A DNA stretch of 64,000 nt from Sciscionella sediminilitoris (GTDB lineage Bacteria; Actinomycetota; Actinomycetes; Mycobacteriales; Pseudonocardiaceae): positions 1-64,000 of the forward strand of contig NZ_JALM01000034.1 of the NCBI RefSeq assembly GCF_000737195.2, read 5' to 3'. The position numbers and the translations under genes are program-made. The notes beneath the pieces were generated by a model. That model saw only the letters and a list, made by a program, of their open reading frames with translations. It had not been told where the DNA came from and did no database searches. Shown here one piece after another: positions 11,901-23,364 of this stretch (positions within the stretch are counted from its first letter, which is position 1; the number at the start of each line of letters is the position of its first letter).

Positions 11901-14900
11901 GTTCCGGGCACCGCGCTGGTCGAACTGGTGTTGCGCGCGGGCGACGAGACCGGTTGCGCGCACCTGGAGGAACTGACCCTGCGGGAGCCGATGCTGCTCG
12001 ACGGGGCGATCGACGTGCAGCTCGCGGTGGCCGGTCCGGACGAAACCGGCCGCCGTGCCGCCGCGGTCTACTCCCGCGCCGGAGAGGGTGCGTGGACGCT
12101 GCACGGCACCGGAACCCTCGCGCCGGTGGCCCCCGATGCCGGGTTCGAGCTGACCGCATGGCCCCCGCGCGATGCGGAGCCGATCGATCTCACCGAGGTC
12201 TATCCGGCGTTCGCCGCGGCCGGTATGGAGTACGGGCCGAGTTTCCGTGGCCTGACCCGGGCCTGGCGCGCGGGAACCGAGATCTTCGCCGAAGCGGTAT
12301 TGCCCGAGGACACCGTGACATCCGGTGCCGAACACTTCGGTCTGCATCCCGCGCTGCTGGATGCCGGACTGCACGCGATCGGCCTGCTCACCGGCGAGGG
12401 CGGGGGTGCGCAGCTGCCGTTCCTCTGGCAGCAGGTCACCCTGCACGCCGGTGGCGCCGACCGGCTGCGGCTGCGGATCGGCCGCGAGGAATCCGGCGCG
12501 GTCACACTGCACGCGGCCGATGGCACCGGCGCTCCGGTGATCACCGTGGGTTCGCTGACCCTGCGGGAGCTCACCGCGGGCCCGCTCACCGCGCCCGCGG
12601 CGCCCGGGATGGACGCACTGTGGCGGCTCGACTGGGCCCCGCTTCCGGTACCCGGGGAGCCCGAAGCCGTGGAGTGGGCCTTCCACGGACGCCTCGGTGA
12701 CGGCCCGGTTCCACCGGTGGTCGTGCTGCCCGTGCTGACCGATCCGGTGGACGCGGCGGGCAGTGCGCGGCTGGCCACCCGGGAAGTGCTCGGCGTGCTG
12801 CAGCGGTGGTCGAGCCAGGAGCGCTTCGCCGAGGCACGACTGATCATCCTCACCACGGGCGCCACCGGCGGGCGGGTCGATCCGGCCGCGGCCGCGGTCT
12901 GGGGCCTCGTCCGGTCCGCGCAGAGCGAATCCCCTGGCCGGTTCGTCCTCGTGGACAGCGACAGCGGAGACCTCACCGGCGCGGAGGTCGCCGCCGCGCT
13001 GGCGAGCGGTGAACCGCAGCTGGCGGTGTGCGAAGGCGAGTTCTCCGTGCCGCGCCTCGGCCCGGTGCCGGGACCCGATGTCCTGTCCCCGCCCGCGGAG
13101 CAGGCCTGGCGGCTCGGCATGGCCGCGCGCGGGACGCTGGAGGAACTGCGCATCGAGCCGTGCCCACAGGCGCTGGACCCCCTTGCGCCGCGCGACATCC
13201 GCATCGCGGTATCGGCGGCGGGCCTGAACTTCCGGGACGCGCTGAACGTGCTCGGCATGTTCGACGGCGAACCCGGACCGCTCGGCAACGAGGTGGCCGG
13301 AACCGTCACCGAGGTCGGGGCCGACGTGGACGATCTCGCTCCCGGCGATCCGGTGATGGGCGTCGCCCTCGGCGGTATCGGCACGGTCACCACCGCGCAG
13401 CGCTCGATGTGCGCGCGCATCCCGGACGGCTGGACGTTCGAAGCGGCCGCCTCGGTGCCACTGGTCTTCCTCACCGCGTACTTCGGGCTCAAGGAGCTCG
13501 CCGGGCTGCGGGCCGGGGAGAGTGTGCTCATCCACGCCGGGGCCGGTGGGGTCGGGATGGCCGCGATCCAGATCGCCCGTCATCTCGGCGCCGAGGTGTA
13601 CAGCACGGCCAGCCCGGCCAAGCAGCACCTGCTGCGCGAGGCCGGGCTCGACGAGGCGCACATCGCCAACTCCCGCACCCTGGATTTCGAGCAGCAGTTC
13701 CTGGCCACCAGCCAGGGCCGCGGCGTCGATGTCGTGCTCGACGCGCTCACCGGGGAGTTCGTGGACGCGTCCCTGCGGCTGCTGCCCGGCGGCGGCCGGT
13801 TCCTCGAGATGGGCAAGGCCGGTCTGCGCGATCCGGAGGAGGTCGCCGCCGAACACCCGGGCGTGCACTACCGGCCCTACGACCTGATCGAGGCGGGGCC
13901 GGACCAGTTCTCCCGGATGTGGGCCGAGGTCCTGGAACTGTTCGAGGCGGGCGCGTTCGCTCCGCTGCCGCGCCGGGTGTGGGACGTGCGGCGCGCGCCC
14001 GAGGCGTTTCGCTTGCTCAGCCAGGCGAAGCACGTCGGCAAGCTGGTGCTGACCATCCCGCGCGGACCGCAGCCACACGAGACCGTGCTGATCACCGGGG
14101 GCACCGGCGGGCTCGGCGCGATGCTGGCCCGGCACCTGATCACCGAACACGGCGTCGGCAATCTGATCCTGACCAGCCGTCGCGGACCGGATGCCCCCGG
14201 CGCTGCGGAACTGGCCGCGGAGCTGACGGAGCTGGGCGCCTCGGTCCGGGTCGCCGCCTGCGACAGCTCCGACCGGGAGGCCGTCGCCGCGCTGCTCGCC
14301 GGGATCCCGGCCGAGCATCCGCTCACCGGTGTGGTGCACGCCGCCGGTGTGCTCGACGACGGCCCGATCGAGATGCTGAGCCCGGAACGGATGGAGCGGG
14401 TTTTCGCGCCGAAGGCGGACGCCGCCTGGCAGCTGCACGAGCTGACCGCAGATCTTCCGTTGCGCTGGTTCGTGAACTTCTCCTCGGCCGCCGGGGTGCT
14501 CGGCAATCCCGGGCAGGGCAACTACGCGGCCGCGAACGCCTTCCTGGACGGTCTCGCGGTTCACCGCAGGGCCGAAGGGCGGGCCGCGCAGTCGATCGCC
14601 TGGGGCCTGTGGTCCGGCGGGATGCGCGGAGAGCTCGGTGATGCGGGCGAGGAACGCATGCGGCGCAGCGGTTTCCCGCCGATCGAGGGCGAGGAGGGCC
14701 TGGCGATGTTCGACCGCGCGGTCGGCCTCGACCACGCGGTGCTGCTCGGACTGAAACTCGACCGCGCGACGGTGCGGGCCAGCGAGGCGCCGATCTCCCC
14801 GTTGATCCGTGCCCTCGTCGGCGGCTCCGCACGGGCGAAGGCCAGGACGGCTACCGCCGAGCAGGCGGGCGAACTGCGCCGCAGCCTGGCCGCGCTGCCC

Positions 14901-17900
14901 GGGGCCGAACAGGAGGAACTGCTGCTCGACCTGGTGCGCCGCGAGGTCGCGCTGGTGCTCGGGCACGGTGACCCGAGCGGGATCGCCGCGAGCCGGGCGT
15001 TCAGCGAGATCGGTTTCGACTCGCTCACCGCGGTGGAACTGCGCAACCGCCTCAATGCCGCGAGCGGGCTGCGGCTGCCCGCCACGCTCGTCTTCGACCA
15101 CCCGACACCCGCGGCGCTGAGCAGCTATCTGCGCACCGAACTCCTCGGTTCCGAGGAGGCGGTCCCGGTCGCCGCGGTTCCCGAAGTGGCGGGAACCGGC
15201 ACGACGGCCGATCCGATCGCGATCGTCGGCATGGGCTGCCGCTATCCGGGCGAGGTCCGCTCACCGGCGCAGCTGTGGCAGCTGGTCGCCGAGGGCGGTG
15301 ACGGAGTCGGCGAATTCCCCGCCGATCGCGACTGGCCGCTGGACTCGCTGTTCCACCCGGATCCCGATCACCGCGGCACGACGTACGCCTCCGAAGGCGC
15401 ATTCCTTTACGATGCGGGCGATTTCGATCCGGAGTTCTTCGGGATCTCGCCGCGCGAGGCCCTTGCCATGGACCCGCAGCAGCGCCAGGTGCTGGAGACC
15501 GTGTGGGAAGCGGTGGAGCGGGCCGGGATCGATCCGGCCTCCTTACGTGGCAGCACCACCGGGGTGTTCGCGGGGGCGCTGTCCAATGACTATGTCTCCC
15601 GGCTGAGCGCGATTCCCGAGCAGGTGCAGGGCTTCCTCGGTACGGCCTCGTTCAGCAGCGTCATCTCCGGCCGGGTCGCCTACGCGCTCGGTCTGGAGGG
15701 CCCTGCGGTGTCGGTGGACACGGCGTGTTCCTCCTCGCTGGTCGCCGTGCACCTCGCGGCACAGGCACTGCGTGCCGGCGAGTGCACCCTGGCGCTGGCC
15801 GGCGGCGTCAACGTGATGGCCTCGCCGGACATGTTCATCGAATTCTCCCGGCAGCGTGGGCTGGCCCCGGACGGGCGGTGCAAACCGTTCGCGGGTGCCG
15901 CCGACGGAACGAACTGGGCCGAGGGGGTCGGATTCCTGGTCCTGGAACGGCTTTCCGAGGCACGCCGCAACGGGCATCGCGTATTGGCGCTCGTCAAGGG
16001 TTCCGCGGTCAATCAGGACGGTGCCTCGAACGGGCTGACCGCGCCGAACGGTCCCTCGCAACAGCGGGTCATCCGTGCGGCACTGGGCAATGCCGGAGTG
16101 GAAGCGTCCACTGTGGACGTCGTCGAGGCGCATGGCACCGGTACGGCTCTTGGTGATCCGATCGAGGCACAGGCGCTGCTGTCCACCTACGGCCAGGGAC
16201 GCACGGAACCGCTGTATCTGGGCTCGATCAAGTCGAACATCGGGCACACCCAAGCCGCTGCCGGTGTCGCCGGGATCATCAAGATGGTCGAGGCGATCGA
16301 GCACGGCATGCTGCCCAAGACCTTGCACCTGGACGAGCCGTCTCCGCACGTGGACTGGGAATCCGGCAAGGTCGCCCTGCTGGCCGAGGAACGCGCGTGG
16401 CCGGAGACCGATCGCCCGCGGCGAGCCGGTGTCTCCTCGTTCGGGATCAGCGGCACCAACGCGCACGTGATCCTGGAACAGGCACCCGAACGATCCGAGC
16501 CGCGGCCCGCGGAGTCACTGCCGGTCGCCGTTTATCCGGTCGCGGGGCGCACCCCGGAGGCACTGGCCGCGCAGGCCGCGCGGCTCATGTCCACTGTGGA
16601 CGAACTCGGCGCCGCGGCGGATGTCGGCTTCTCCCTGGCAACCACCCGGACCCAGCACGAACACCGCGCCGTGATCATGGGTGATGCGGCCGCCGGGCTG
16701 GACGCCCTGGCCAAGGGAACGGCGGCGCCGAACGTGATCACCGGTGCGGCGGTGCCGGGCCGCACGGCGTTCCTGTTCACCGGCCAGGGTTCCCAGCGGG
16801 CCGGAATGGGGCGCGAGCTGTACGCCGCATTCCCCGCGTTCGCGGCGGCCTACGACGAGATCGCCGAACTGCTCCCCGCCGTGCGGGACGTGGACGACGC
16901 CGCACTCGGCCGGACCGGTACCGCCCAGCCCGCGATCTTCGCTCTCGAGGTCGCGCTCTACCGGCTCTTCGAGTCCTGGGGAGTACGGCCCGCGTTCCTC
17001 GCCGGGCACTCGATCGGTGAAATCGCCGCGGCGCATGTCGCCGGGGTGCTGTCCCTGGAGCACGCGGTCACCCTGATCGAGGCGCGTGGACGGCTGATGG
17101 AGGCCCTGCCCGAAGGGGGCGCGATGATCGCCGTCGAGGCGAGTGAGGCCGAGATCGCCGAGTTCCTCTCCGCCGGCGCGGGTCTCGCGGCGGTCAACGG
17201 TCCGCGGTCGGTGGTGCTCTCCGGAACCGAGACGGCGGTGACCGCGGCCGCGGCCGCACTGGAAGCCCGGGGACGCAAGGTGAAACGCCTGGAGGTCTCG
17301 CACGCCTTCCATTCGGCGCTGATGGATCCGATGCTGGCCGAATTCGCCGAGATCGCCGGGAAGCTGAGCTACGCCGAGCCGTCGATCCCGATCGTGTCCA
17401 CCCGGACCGGGGCATTGGGCACACAGCTCGGCGATCCGGACCACTGGGTGCGCCACGTGCGGGAACCGGTGCGGTTCGCCGACGCCGTCGAAACGCTGCG
17501 CGCCGAGGGCGTGACCACGTTCCTGGAGATCGGCCCGGACGCGGTCCTGTCCGCGCTGGCCGCCGAGAGCGGGACTGCGGTCCCGGCCCTGCGCGCCGGC
17601 CACGAGGAACCGGACTCTGCCGTGGCCGCCCTGGCCCGCCTGCATGTGCGCGGTGTCGAGGTCGACTGGTCCGCCTACTTCGCCCCGTCCCGGCCGAACA
17701 CCGTGGAACTGCCGACCTACGCGTTCCAGCACGAGCGGTTCTGGCTGCGCGAACCCGCGCGGGCGGCCGCGTCCGGCGAACTGCGGCACCCGGTGCTGGC
17801 CACCGCGGTCACCTCGGCCGGTGACGGTTCGGTGCTGTGCAACGGGATGCTGCCTGGAGAACCGGCGGACACCCTGCTGGTGGAGCTGGCGATCCGGGCG

Positions 17901-20900
17901 GGCGACGAGGCGGGGTGGGGCAACCTGGCCGAACTGCGCGTCGAGGCCCCACTGACCGGGGACCGCGAGGTCCAGGTCGCCGTCGGACCGGAACAGGACG
18001 GCAGGCGCGCGGTGTCCGTTCACTCCCGGGCAGGCCGGGACTGGCAGCGGCATGCCACCGGACACCTGATGAGCGCACCCGCCCCGGCCCCGGAGGCACC
18101 GGAGGGTCCGCTCACCGAGCTGATCGCCCCGGACGCCGCGGAGGACACCGCGCAGCTCTACGGACTGCCGCCCGGTCTGCTCGAGCCGCTGCTCGGCACG
18201 CACGGCTGGCCGGTCGCCTGGCGCAACGTGACCCTGTACGCCGCCGGAGCGACGACCGTCCGGGCGCGGCTGACCGAGGAGGGCGAGCTGACCGTCTTCG
18301 ATGTCTCGGGTGCTCCGGTGCTCTCCGCCGGGGTGGCCTTCGGTGAGCGCCCGGCCGTTGCGGGGAGCGAGGAGCAGAACCTGCATCGGCTGGCCTGGAA
18401 CCAGGCCGCGCTCGGTGACACCGAGGTGGACTGGGCACGCTGGGGGCAGCCGGGGAACGAGGCTCCGCCCGCCGTCGTGCTCGAACTGTCCGAATCCGAC
18501 GGTGACCTCCTCGGTGCGGCCCGGGAGACGACCGAGCGGGTGCTCTCCGCTCTCCAGGAATGGCTGGCCGAACCGCGGTACGCCGAGAGCCGTCTGATCG
18601 TGCTGACCGCGGGTGCGGTGGCTCTGTCCGAGTACGACGGCGCCGATCCGGTCGCCGCCGCGGTCTGGGGCCTGGTGCGGTCCGCGCAGTCCGAGCATCC
18701 TGGGCGGTTCGTGCTCGTGGATGGGGACGGTGATACCGCGCTGCTGGGCCGGGCGCTGGCCACCGGCGAACCGCAATTGCTGCTGCGGGATGGTGTGGCG
18801 TACACACCGCGGCTGGAACCGGTGCGCGAACCCGCCGGGCGCCTGCCCGAACTCGGCGAGGGCACGGTGCTCGTCACCGGTGGCACCGGCGGCCTCGGCG
18901 CCCACGTGGTCCGGCATCTGGTGCGGGCACACGGAGTCACCGATCTGGTGCTGGCGAGCCGCCGCGGACCGGAGGCTCCCGGCGCCGCCGAACTCACCGC
19001 CGAACTGGACGAGCTCGGTGCGCACGTGCGGGTACAGCCCTGCGATGTCGCCGACCACGAGGCGCTTTCCGGTCTGCTGAAGGGAATCCCGAGGCTGAGC
19101 GCGGTCGTGCACGCGGCGGGTGTCGTCGACGACGGGCTGGTCGAGGCCCAGACTCCGGAGCGCCTCGCCGCGGTCTTCGAACCGAAGGCGGCCGCGGCCT
19201 GGCAGCTGCACGAACTGACCAAGGAGCGTGACCTCGCCGCGTTCGTGCTGTTCTCCTCGGCTGCCGGGGTACTCGGCAATGCCGGGCAGGGCAACTACGC
19301 GGCGGCGAACGCGTTCCTCGACGGCCTGGCCACCTATCGGCGGGCGCTCGGGCTGCCCGCGCGCTCGCTCGCCTGGGGCCGCTGGGCCGAGGGGATGGGC
19401 GGCGCGCTCGACGCATCGGCCGCACAACGCCTCAACCGCACCGGTTTCCCGGCACTGTCCACAGCGGACGGTCTGGCACTGTTCGACCGCGCGCTGGCCA
19501 CCGATCCGGCCGCGACGGTACCGGTGCGGCTCGACCGGAGCGCGCTGGCCGCGGCCGCGGGAGCGGGTCTGCTTCCGCCGGTGCTGCGGGACCTGGTCCC
19601 CGCGGTGCGCCGCCGAGCGGCCGCGGCCGAGGCCGGAGAACTGCGGCGCAGGCTCGCCGGTCAGTCCGGCCCGGAGCAGGAGCGCACCCTGCTGGACCTG
19701 GTCCGCGGGCACGCCGCGACCGTGCTCGGGCATGCCGGACCGGCCGCGATCGCCCCGGCAAGGGGCTTTCTGGACCTGGGATTCGATTCGCTCACCGCGG
19801 TCGAGTTCCGCTCCGCGCTGGCGGCCGAAACCGGTCTGCAACTGCCCACCACGGTGGTGTTCGACTACCCGGCACCGGACACGCTGGCCAAGTACCTGCG
19901 AGCCGAACTGCTCGCGGAGACCGGCCCGGCAGCCCCGGTGACCGAGCAGATCACCCGTCTCGAAGCCCTTCTCGACGAGGCCGATCCCGCTGACCCGGAC
20001 ATCGATGTGCGGCTGCGGCGGCTGCTGACCGCCTGGTCGGCGAGGAAACCGGACCGTGTCCCGGAATCCACCGCCGATCTGGAAGCCGCCTCGCCGGAGG
20101 ATCTCCTCGCCCTGATCGACGACGAGTTCGGTTCGCGCTGACCCCAACCACCAGTCCCCGGGAGCCATGACCCATGCCTTCGGAAGAGCAGTACGTCGAC
20201 TACCTCAAGCGGATGGCGGCCGACCTGCGTGAAACTCGCCGCGAACTCGCGGACGTGCGAAAACGGGAGCGTGAGCCTATCGCGATCACCGCGATGAGCT
20301 GCCGGTTCCCCGGTGGCGTCCGCACCGCGGGGCAGCTCTGGGATGTGGTCGCCGAGGGTGTCGACGCGATCTCGCCCTGGCCGACCGACCGCGGCTGGGA
20401 CATCGAGGCCATCCACGACAAGGACGCGTCGAAGTCCGGAACCAGCTACGTCCGCGAGGGCGGTTTCCTGCACGACGCCGCCGAGTTCGACAACGAACTG
20501 TTCGGCATCTCACCGCGGGAAGCGGAGGCGACGGACCCGCAGCAGCGGCTGCTGTTGGAGACCGCCTGGGAGGCCGTGGAATTGGCCGGGATCGCCCCGG
20601 ACTCGCTCAAGGGCAGTGCCACAGGTGTGTTCGCCGGGGTGGGCTTCACCGACTACGCCTCGCGGCTGAGCACACTTCCCGAGGAACACGAGGGCTATCT
20701 CGGCATCGGCACCTCCGGTTCGGTGGTGTCCGGCCGGGTGTCCTATGTGCTCGGTCTGGAGGGGCCTTCGGTTTCGGTGGACACGGCGTGTTCCTCCGCC
20801 CTTGTCGCGCTGCACCTGGCGGCTCGTTCGCTGCGCAGCGGGGAATGCACGCTGGCGCTGGCGGGCGGGGTGACGGTGATGGCGACCCCCGGAGCGTTCG

Positions 20901-23364
20901 TCGAGTTCTCCCGGCAGCGCGGGCTGGCCCCGGACGGGCGGTGCAAGCCCTTCGCGGCGGCCGCCGATGGCACCAACTGGGCCGAGGGCGCCGGAATGCT
21001 GGTACTGGAACGGCTTTCCGATGCCCGGCGCAACGGTCATCCGGTGCTGGCCGTGATCCGGGGGAGCGCGGTCAACTCGGACGGGCCCTCCAGCGGGCTC
21101 ACCGCCCCGAACGGGCCCGCGCAGCAGCGCGTCATCCGGGCGGCGCTGGCCGATGCCGGGGTCGATGCGGCGGGCGTGGACATGGTGGAGGCGCACGGGA
21201 CGGGGACCGCGCTCGGGGACCCGATCGAGGCCCAGGCCCTGCTGGCCACCTACGGCCGGGAGCGGGAAACGCCGCTGTGGCTGGGTTCGGTGAAGTCCAA
21301 CATCGGTCACGCGCAGGCGGCGGCCGGTATCGCGGGCATCGTCAAGGCCGTCGAGGCGATGCGGCACGGTGTGCTTCCCGCGACGCTGCACGCCGGGGAA
21401 CCGTCCTCGCACGTGGACTGGACGAGTGGCGCGGTGGAGCTGCTCACCGAATCCCGGCCGTGGCCGGAAACGGGGCGGCCGCGCCGATCCGGGGTCTCGG
21501 CGTTCGGCATCAGCGGAACCAACGCGCACGTCGTCCTCGAACAGGCGGCCGAGGAAGCCGCACCGGAGCGGACGATCCTCGCGCCCCCGGTGATCCCGTA
21601 TCCGCTCTCCGGTGCCTCGGCGTCCGCGCTCCGGGCCCAGGCGGCCGCGTTGCTGTCCACAGTGGACGAATCGGCGGCCGAACCGGTCGACGTGGCGCAT
21701 TCGCTCGTGGCCACGAGAACGGTGCTGGACCATCGGGCGGTGGTCACCGGGGCCGATCGGCAGGAGCTGGCCGCCGGGCTGCGTGCGCTCGCCGATGGCG
21801 GTGCGGGCACCGTGACCGGCAACGACACCGGCGGGCGGCTCGCGGCGCTGTTCACCGGGCAGGGGGCGCAGCGGCTCGGAATGGGCCAGCGGCTCTACGA
21901 GTGCTTCCCGGTGTTCGCCGAGGCTTTCGACAAAGCGTGCGCTCATCTGCCCGGGGTCCGCGAGGTGGCCTTCGGCACGGATCCCGGTCTGATCGAGCGC
22001 ACCGAATTCGCCCAGCCCGCGCTGTTCGCCTTCGAGGTGGCGCTCTACCGGCTGCTCGCGGCGTGGGGGGTGCGCCCGGATTTCCTGGCGGGGCACTCGG
22101 TCGGGGAACTCGCCGCCGCGCATGTGGCCGGGGTGTTCTCCCTGGAGGACGCGGCGAGGCTGGTGCTCGCCCGCGGCCGGCTGATGCAGGCGCTGCCGCC
22201 GGGCGGCGCGATGATCGCCCTGGAAGCGAGCGAGGACGAGGTCCGGGAGCACCTGTCCGGGGAGGTGGCGCTGGCGGCGGTCAACGGCCCGCGGGCGGTG
22301 GTGCTCTCCGGGAGGGAGGAAGCAACCCTCGCGGTGGCCGCGCGGTTCCCGGACCGCCGCTCGACCCGGCTGACGGTCTCGCACGCCTTCCACTCGGCGC
22401 TGATGGAACCGATGCTCGCCGAGTTCACCGCGGTGGCGAGGACACTGACCTACCACGAGCCCTCGATCCCGATCGTCTCCACGCTGACCGGCGCCTTCGC
22501 CGATCGGCTCACCGATCCCGATTACTGGGCCGAGCACGTCCGGGGCACCGTCCGGTTCGCCGACGCCGTCGAGACCCTGCACGCGAACGGTGCGAGGGTG
22601 TTTCTCGAACTGGGGCCCGATGCGGCGCTGACCCCGATGGGCCGGTCGGTGCGCCCCGATGACGCGGTGTTCGCGGCGAGCCAGCGCAAGGACCGGGACG
22701 AGGCGCAGACCCTGCTCGCCGCGCTCGGCATGGTGCACAGCAACGGGGTCGCGGTGGACTGGGCGGAGTACCTGGCGGGCAGCGGGGCCCGCACCGTGGC
22801 CCTGCCGAGCTATCCCTTCCAGCGCAAGCGGTTCTGGCTCGAGGACCCGGGCGCGGACCGGGTACTCGGCGGAACCGAGGACAGCCGGTTCTGGTCGGTC
22901 GTCGAAGCAGGCGATGTTGGCGAGTTCGCCGCCGAGCTCAACCTCTCCGACAGCGCGGCCCCGCTCGGTACGGTGCTGCCCGCGCTGACCCGGTACCGGC
23001 GCGCCCGTTCGGTGGCGGCCGAGGCGGACACGCTCGGCTACGAGATCCGCTGGCAGCCGTGCACGCCCGCGAACACCGCCGCCAGTGGCCGCTGGCTGCT
23101 GGTCAGTTCCAGGGCCACCGAGGAGCACCCCTGGACGGCGGCGACGCTCCAGGCACTCTCCGGAGCCGAGGTGCGTCGCCTGGTGCTCGACCGCCCCGAT
23201 CAGCTGTCCCTGGACGAACTGGCCGATGGCGAACCCTACGACGGCATTGTCTCACTGCTCGCGCTCGACCAGACCGAGACCGATGGGCTCTCGTTCGGCG
23301 CCGAGGCAAGCATGGAACTGGTCAGGGAGCTGTCCGCGCGTGAACCCCAAGGTCCACTGTGGAC
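4032..23364. repeat. Dispersed 13-bp palindrome GTCCACWGTGGAC, seven perfect copies
   Basis: Perfect copies lie at 4032-4044, 8817-8829, 10511-10523, 16106-16118, 16589-16601, 21655-21667 and 23352-23364, all inside the PKS genes. Six encode Ser-Thr-Val-Asp in the same frame; the seventh is in another frame (Pro-Leu-Trp-Thr). A near copy is at about 19457. The spans between are ordinary coding sequence. Confidence 0.75.
9030..20141 (+). CDS. Modular type I polyketide synthase (KS-AT-DH-ER-KR-ACP / KS-AT-DH*-KR-ACP)
   Basis: ATG at 9030 is preceded by a clear GGAGG site. The N-terminus is a short coiled-coil docking helix ([17 protein letters not shown]). Module 1: KS with TACSSS, HGTGT and NIGHT; AT with GHSAGE (Ser near 10968) and the unusual HASH signature (11259-11270) in place of HAFH or YASH; DH with HxxxGxxxxP; full ER with [11 protein letters not shown] and a GGVG nucleotide site (about 13170-14060); KR with LDD; ACP Ser near 15021. 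This module can reduce fully. Module 2: KS (Cys near 15725), malonyl-type AT (Ser near 17010, HAFH near 17301), a DH region (about 17780-18350) that lacks both the catalytic-His segment and the second Asp motif, KR with VDD, ACP Ser near 19788. It should leave a hydroxyl. The C-terminus is an acidic docking helix. A TTA codon sits at 15543-15545. Confidence 0.95.
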   Translation: MTTDERTLDYFKRLAAELRETRRRLQEAEESDSEPLAVVGMACRYPGGVSSPEGLWDLVSGGGDGISAFPADRGWDLEALYHPDPEHRGTTYCDQGGFLHEAAEFDAGFFGISPREALAMDPQQRLLLEVTWETFERAGLDTARLKGSDTGVFAGAMRSEYVSGSDGATEEVEGFLGTGASSSVLSGRIAYTLGLEGPAVTIDTACSSSLVAVHLAAHALRSGECSLALAGGVTVMATPETFVEFSRQRGMAADGRCKAFAKASDGTGWSEGAGMLLLEKLSDARRNGHRILAVIRGSAVNSDGASNGLTAPNGPSQQRVIRAALANAKLDAAEIDAVEAHGTGTALGDPIEAQALLATYGQNREEPLWLGSIKSNIGHTQAAAGAAGIIKMIEAMRHGVLPETLHIDEPTPHVDWSAGAVELITERRAWPSGERPRRAGVSAFGLSGTNAHIILEQAPAAEEQAGARTPPAAQPWVLSARGPAALRATARQLLSTVDDIDPLDLGWSLASTRTALETRAAVVGSTRPDLVAGLTALAEGVPAPGVVTGEPSHGRTAFLFSGMGSQRCGMGRELYDAFPVYRAAFDEACAALDEHLDRPLAELVFGTEQAPLDRMGYAQPALFALQVALFRLLESWGVRTDYVVGHSAGELAAAHVAGVWDLADAARMVAARGRLMEAQPPGGAMIGIQASEEEVGAELSEGLAIGTLNAPDSVVVSGEEAAAEALAAKFAERGRKTKRLNISHASHSARMDGMLTEFGAIAEQVSYHEPTIPVVSNVTGRLAGPDEVTVPGYWPRHVRQPVRFADGVRFLRQEGVSRFIEIGPDSVLAGMAARSLPDEDTLTVPVLRRDRPETGTALSVLAELHVRGAPVDWTRFYAGTGARTVDLPTYPFQRDTYWLRGTRGAGDPSGLGLADAAHPLLGASVDLAEDSGVVLTGRISPSIQPWLADHAVGGSVVVPGTALVELVLRAGDETGCAHLEELTLREPMLLDGAIDVQLAVAGPDETGRRAAAVYSRAGEGAWTLHGTGTLAPVAPDAGFELTAWPPRDAEPIDLTEVYPAFAAAGMEYGPSFRGLTRAWRAGTEIFAEAVLPEDTVTSGAEHFGLHPALLDAGLHAIGLLTGEGGGAQLPFLWQQVTLHAGGADRLRLRIGREESGAVTLHAADGTGAPVITVGSLTLRELTAGPLTAPAAPGMDALWRLDWAPLPVPGEPEAVEWAFHGRLGDGPVPPVVVLPVLTDPVDAAGSARLATREVLGVLQRWSSQERFAEARLIILTTGATGGRVDPAAAAVWGLVRSAQSESPGRFVLVDSDSGDLTGAEVAAALASGEPQLAVCEGEFSVPRLGPVPGPDVLSPPAEQAWRLGMAARGTLEELRIEPCPQALDPLAPRDIRIAVSAAGLNFRDALNVLGMFDGEPGPLGNEVAGTVTEVGADVDDLAPGDPVMGVALGGIGTVTTAQRSMCARIPDGWTFEAAASVPLVFLTAYFGLKELAGLRAGESVLIHAGAGGVGMAAIQIARHLGAEVYSTASPAKQHLLREAGLDEAHIANSRTLDFEQQFLATSQGRGVDVVLDALTGEFVDASLRLLPGGGRFLEMGKAGLRDPEEVAAEHPGVHYRPYDLIEAGPDQFSRMWAEVLELFEAGAFAPLPRRVWDVRRAPEAFRLLSQAKHVGKLVLTIPRGPQPHETVLITGGTGGLGAMLARHLITEHGVGNLILTSRRGPDAPGAAELAAELTELGASVRVAACDSSDREAVAALLAGIPAEHPLTGVVHAAGVLDDGPIEMLSPERMERVFAPKADAAWQLHELTADLPLRWFVNFSSAAGVLGNPGQGNYAAANAFLDGLAVHRRAEGRAAQSIAWGLWSGGMRGELGDAGEERMRRSGFPPIEGEEGLAMFDRAVGLDHAVLLGLKLDRATVRASEAPISPLIRALVGGSARAKARTATAEQAGELRRSLAALPGAEQEELLLDLVRREVALVLGHGDPSGIAASRAFSEIGFDSLTAVELRNRLNAASGLRLPATLVFDHPTPAALSSYLRTELLGSEEAVPVAAVPEVAGTGTTADPIAIVGMGCRYPGEVRSPAQLWQLVAEGGDGVGEFPADRDWPLDSLFHPDPDHRGTTYASEGAFLYDAGDFDPEFFGISPREALAMDPQQRQVLETVWEAVERAGIDPASLRGSTTGVFAGALSNDYVSRLSAIPEQVQGFLGTASFSSVISGRVAYALGLEGPAVSVDTACSSSLVAVHLAAQALRAGECTLALAGGVNVMASPDMFIEFSRQRGLAPDGRCKPFAGAADGTNWAEGVGFLVLERLSEARRNGHRVLALVKGSAVNQDGASNGLTAPNGPSQQRVIRAALGNAGVEASTVDVVEAHGTGTALGDPIEAQALLSTYGQGRTEPLYLGSIKSNIGHTQAAAGVAGIIKMVEAIEHGMLPKTLHLDEPSPHVDWESGKVALLAEERAWPETDRPRRAGVSSFGISGTNAHVILEQAPERSEPRPAESLPVAVYPVAGRTPEALAAQAARLMSTVDELGAAADVGFSLATTRTQHEHRAVIMGDAAAGLDALAKGTAAPNVITGAAVPGRTAFLFTGQGSQRAGMGRELYAAFPAFAAAYDEIAELLPAVRDVDDAALGRTGTAQPAIFALEVALYRLFESWGVRPAFLAGHSIGEIAAAHVAGVLSLEHAVTLIEARGRLMEALPEGGAMIAVEASEAEIAEFLSAGAGLAAVNGPRSVVLSGTETAVTAAAAALEARGRKVKRLEVSHAFHSALMDPMLAEFAEIAGKLSYAEPSIPIVSTRTGALGTQLGDPDHWVRHVREPVRFADAVETLRAEGVTTFLEIGPDAVLSALAAESGTAVPALRAGHEEPDSAVAALARLHVRGVEVDWSAYFAPSRPNTVELPTYAFQHERFWLREPARAAASGELRHPVLATAVTSAGDGSVLCNGMLPGEPADTLLVELAIRAGDEAGWGNLAELRVEAPLTGDREVQVAVGPEQDGRRAVSVHSRAGRDWQRHATGHLMSAPAPAPEAPEGPLTELIAPDAAEDTAQLYGLPPGLLEPLLGTHGWPVAWRNVTLYAAGATTVRARLTEEGELTVFDVSGAPVLSAGVAFGERPAVAGSEEQNLHRLAWNQAALGDTEVDWARWGQPGNEAPPAVVLELSESDGDLLGAARETTERVLSALQEWLAEPRYAESRLIVLTAGAVALSEYDGADPVAAAVWGLVRSAQSEHPGRFVLVDGDGDTALLGRALATGEPQLLLRDGVAYTPRLEPVREPAGRLPELGEGTVLVTGGTGGLGAHVVRHLVRAHGVTDLVLASRRGPEAPGAAELTAELDELGAHVRVQPCDVADHEALSGLLKGIPRLSAVVHAAGVVDDGLVEAQTPERLAAVFEPKAAAAWQLHELTKERDLAAFVLFSSAAGVLGNAGQGNYAAANAFLDGLATYRRALGLPARSLAWGRWAEGMGGALDASAAQRLNRTGFPALSTADGLALFDRALATDPAATVPVRLDRSALAAAAGAGLLPPVLRDLVPAVRRRAAAAEAGELRRRLAGQSGPEQERTLLDLVRGHAATVLGHAGPAAIAPARGFLDLGFDSLTAVEFRSALAAETGLQLPTTVVFDYPAPDTLAKYLRAELLAETGPAAPVTEQITRLEALLDEADPADPDIDVRLRRLLTAWSARKPDRVPESTADLEAASPEDLLALIDDEFGSR

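Noticed and set aside
3523-15101. Very long open frames on the minus strand opposite the PKS genes
   Set aside because: They mirror codon-position GC of the true + strand genes, show no recognisable domains and are Arg/Pro/Gly-rich low-complexity translations.
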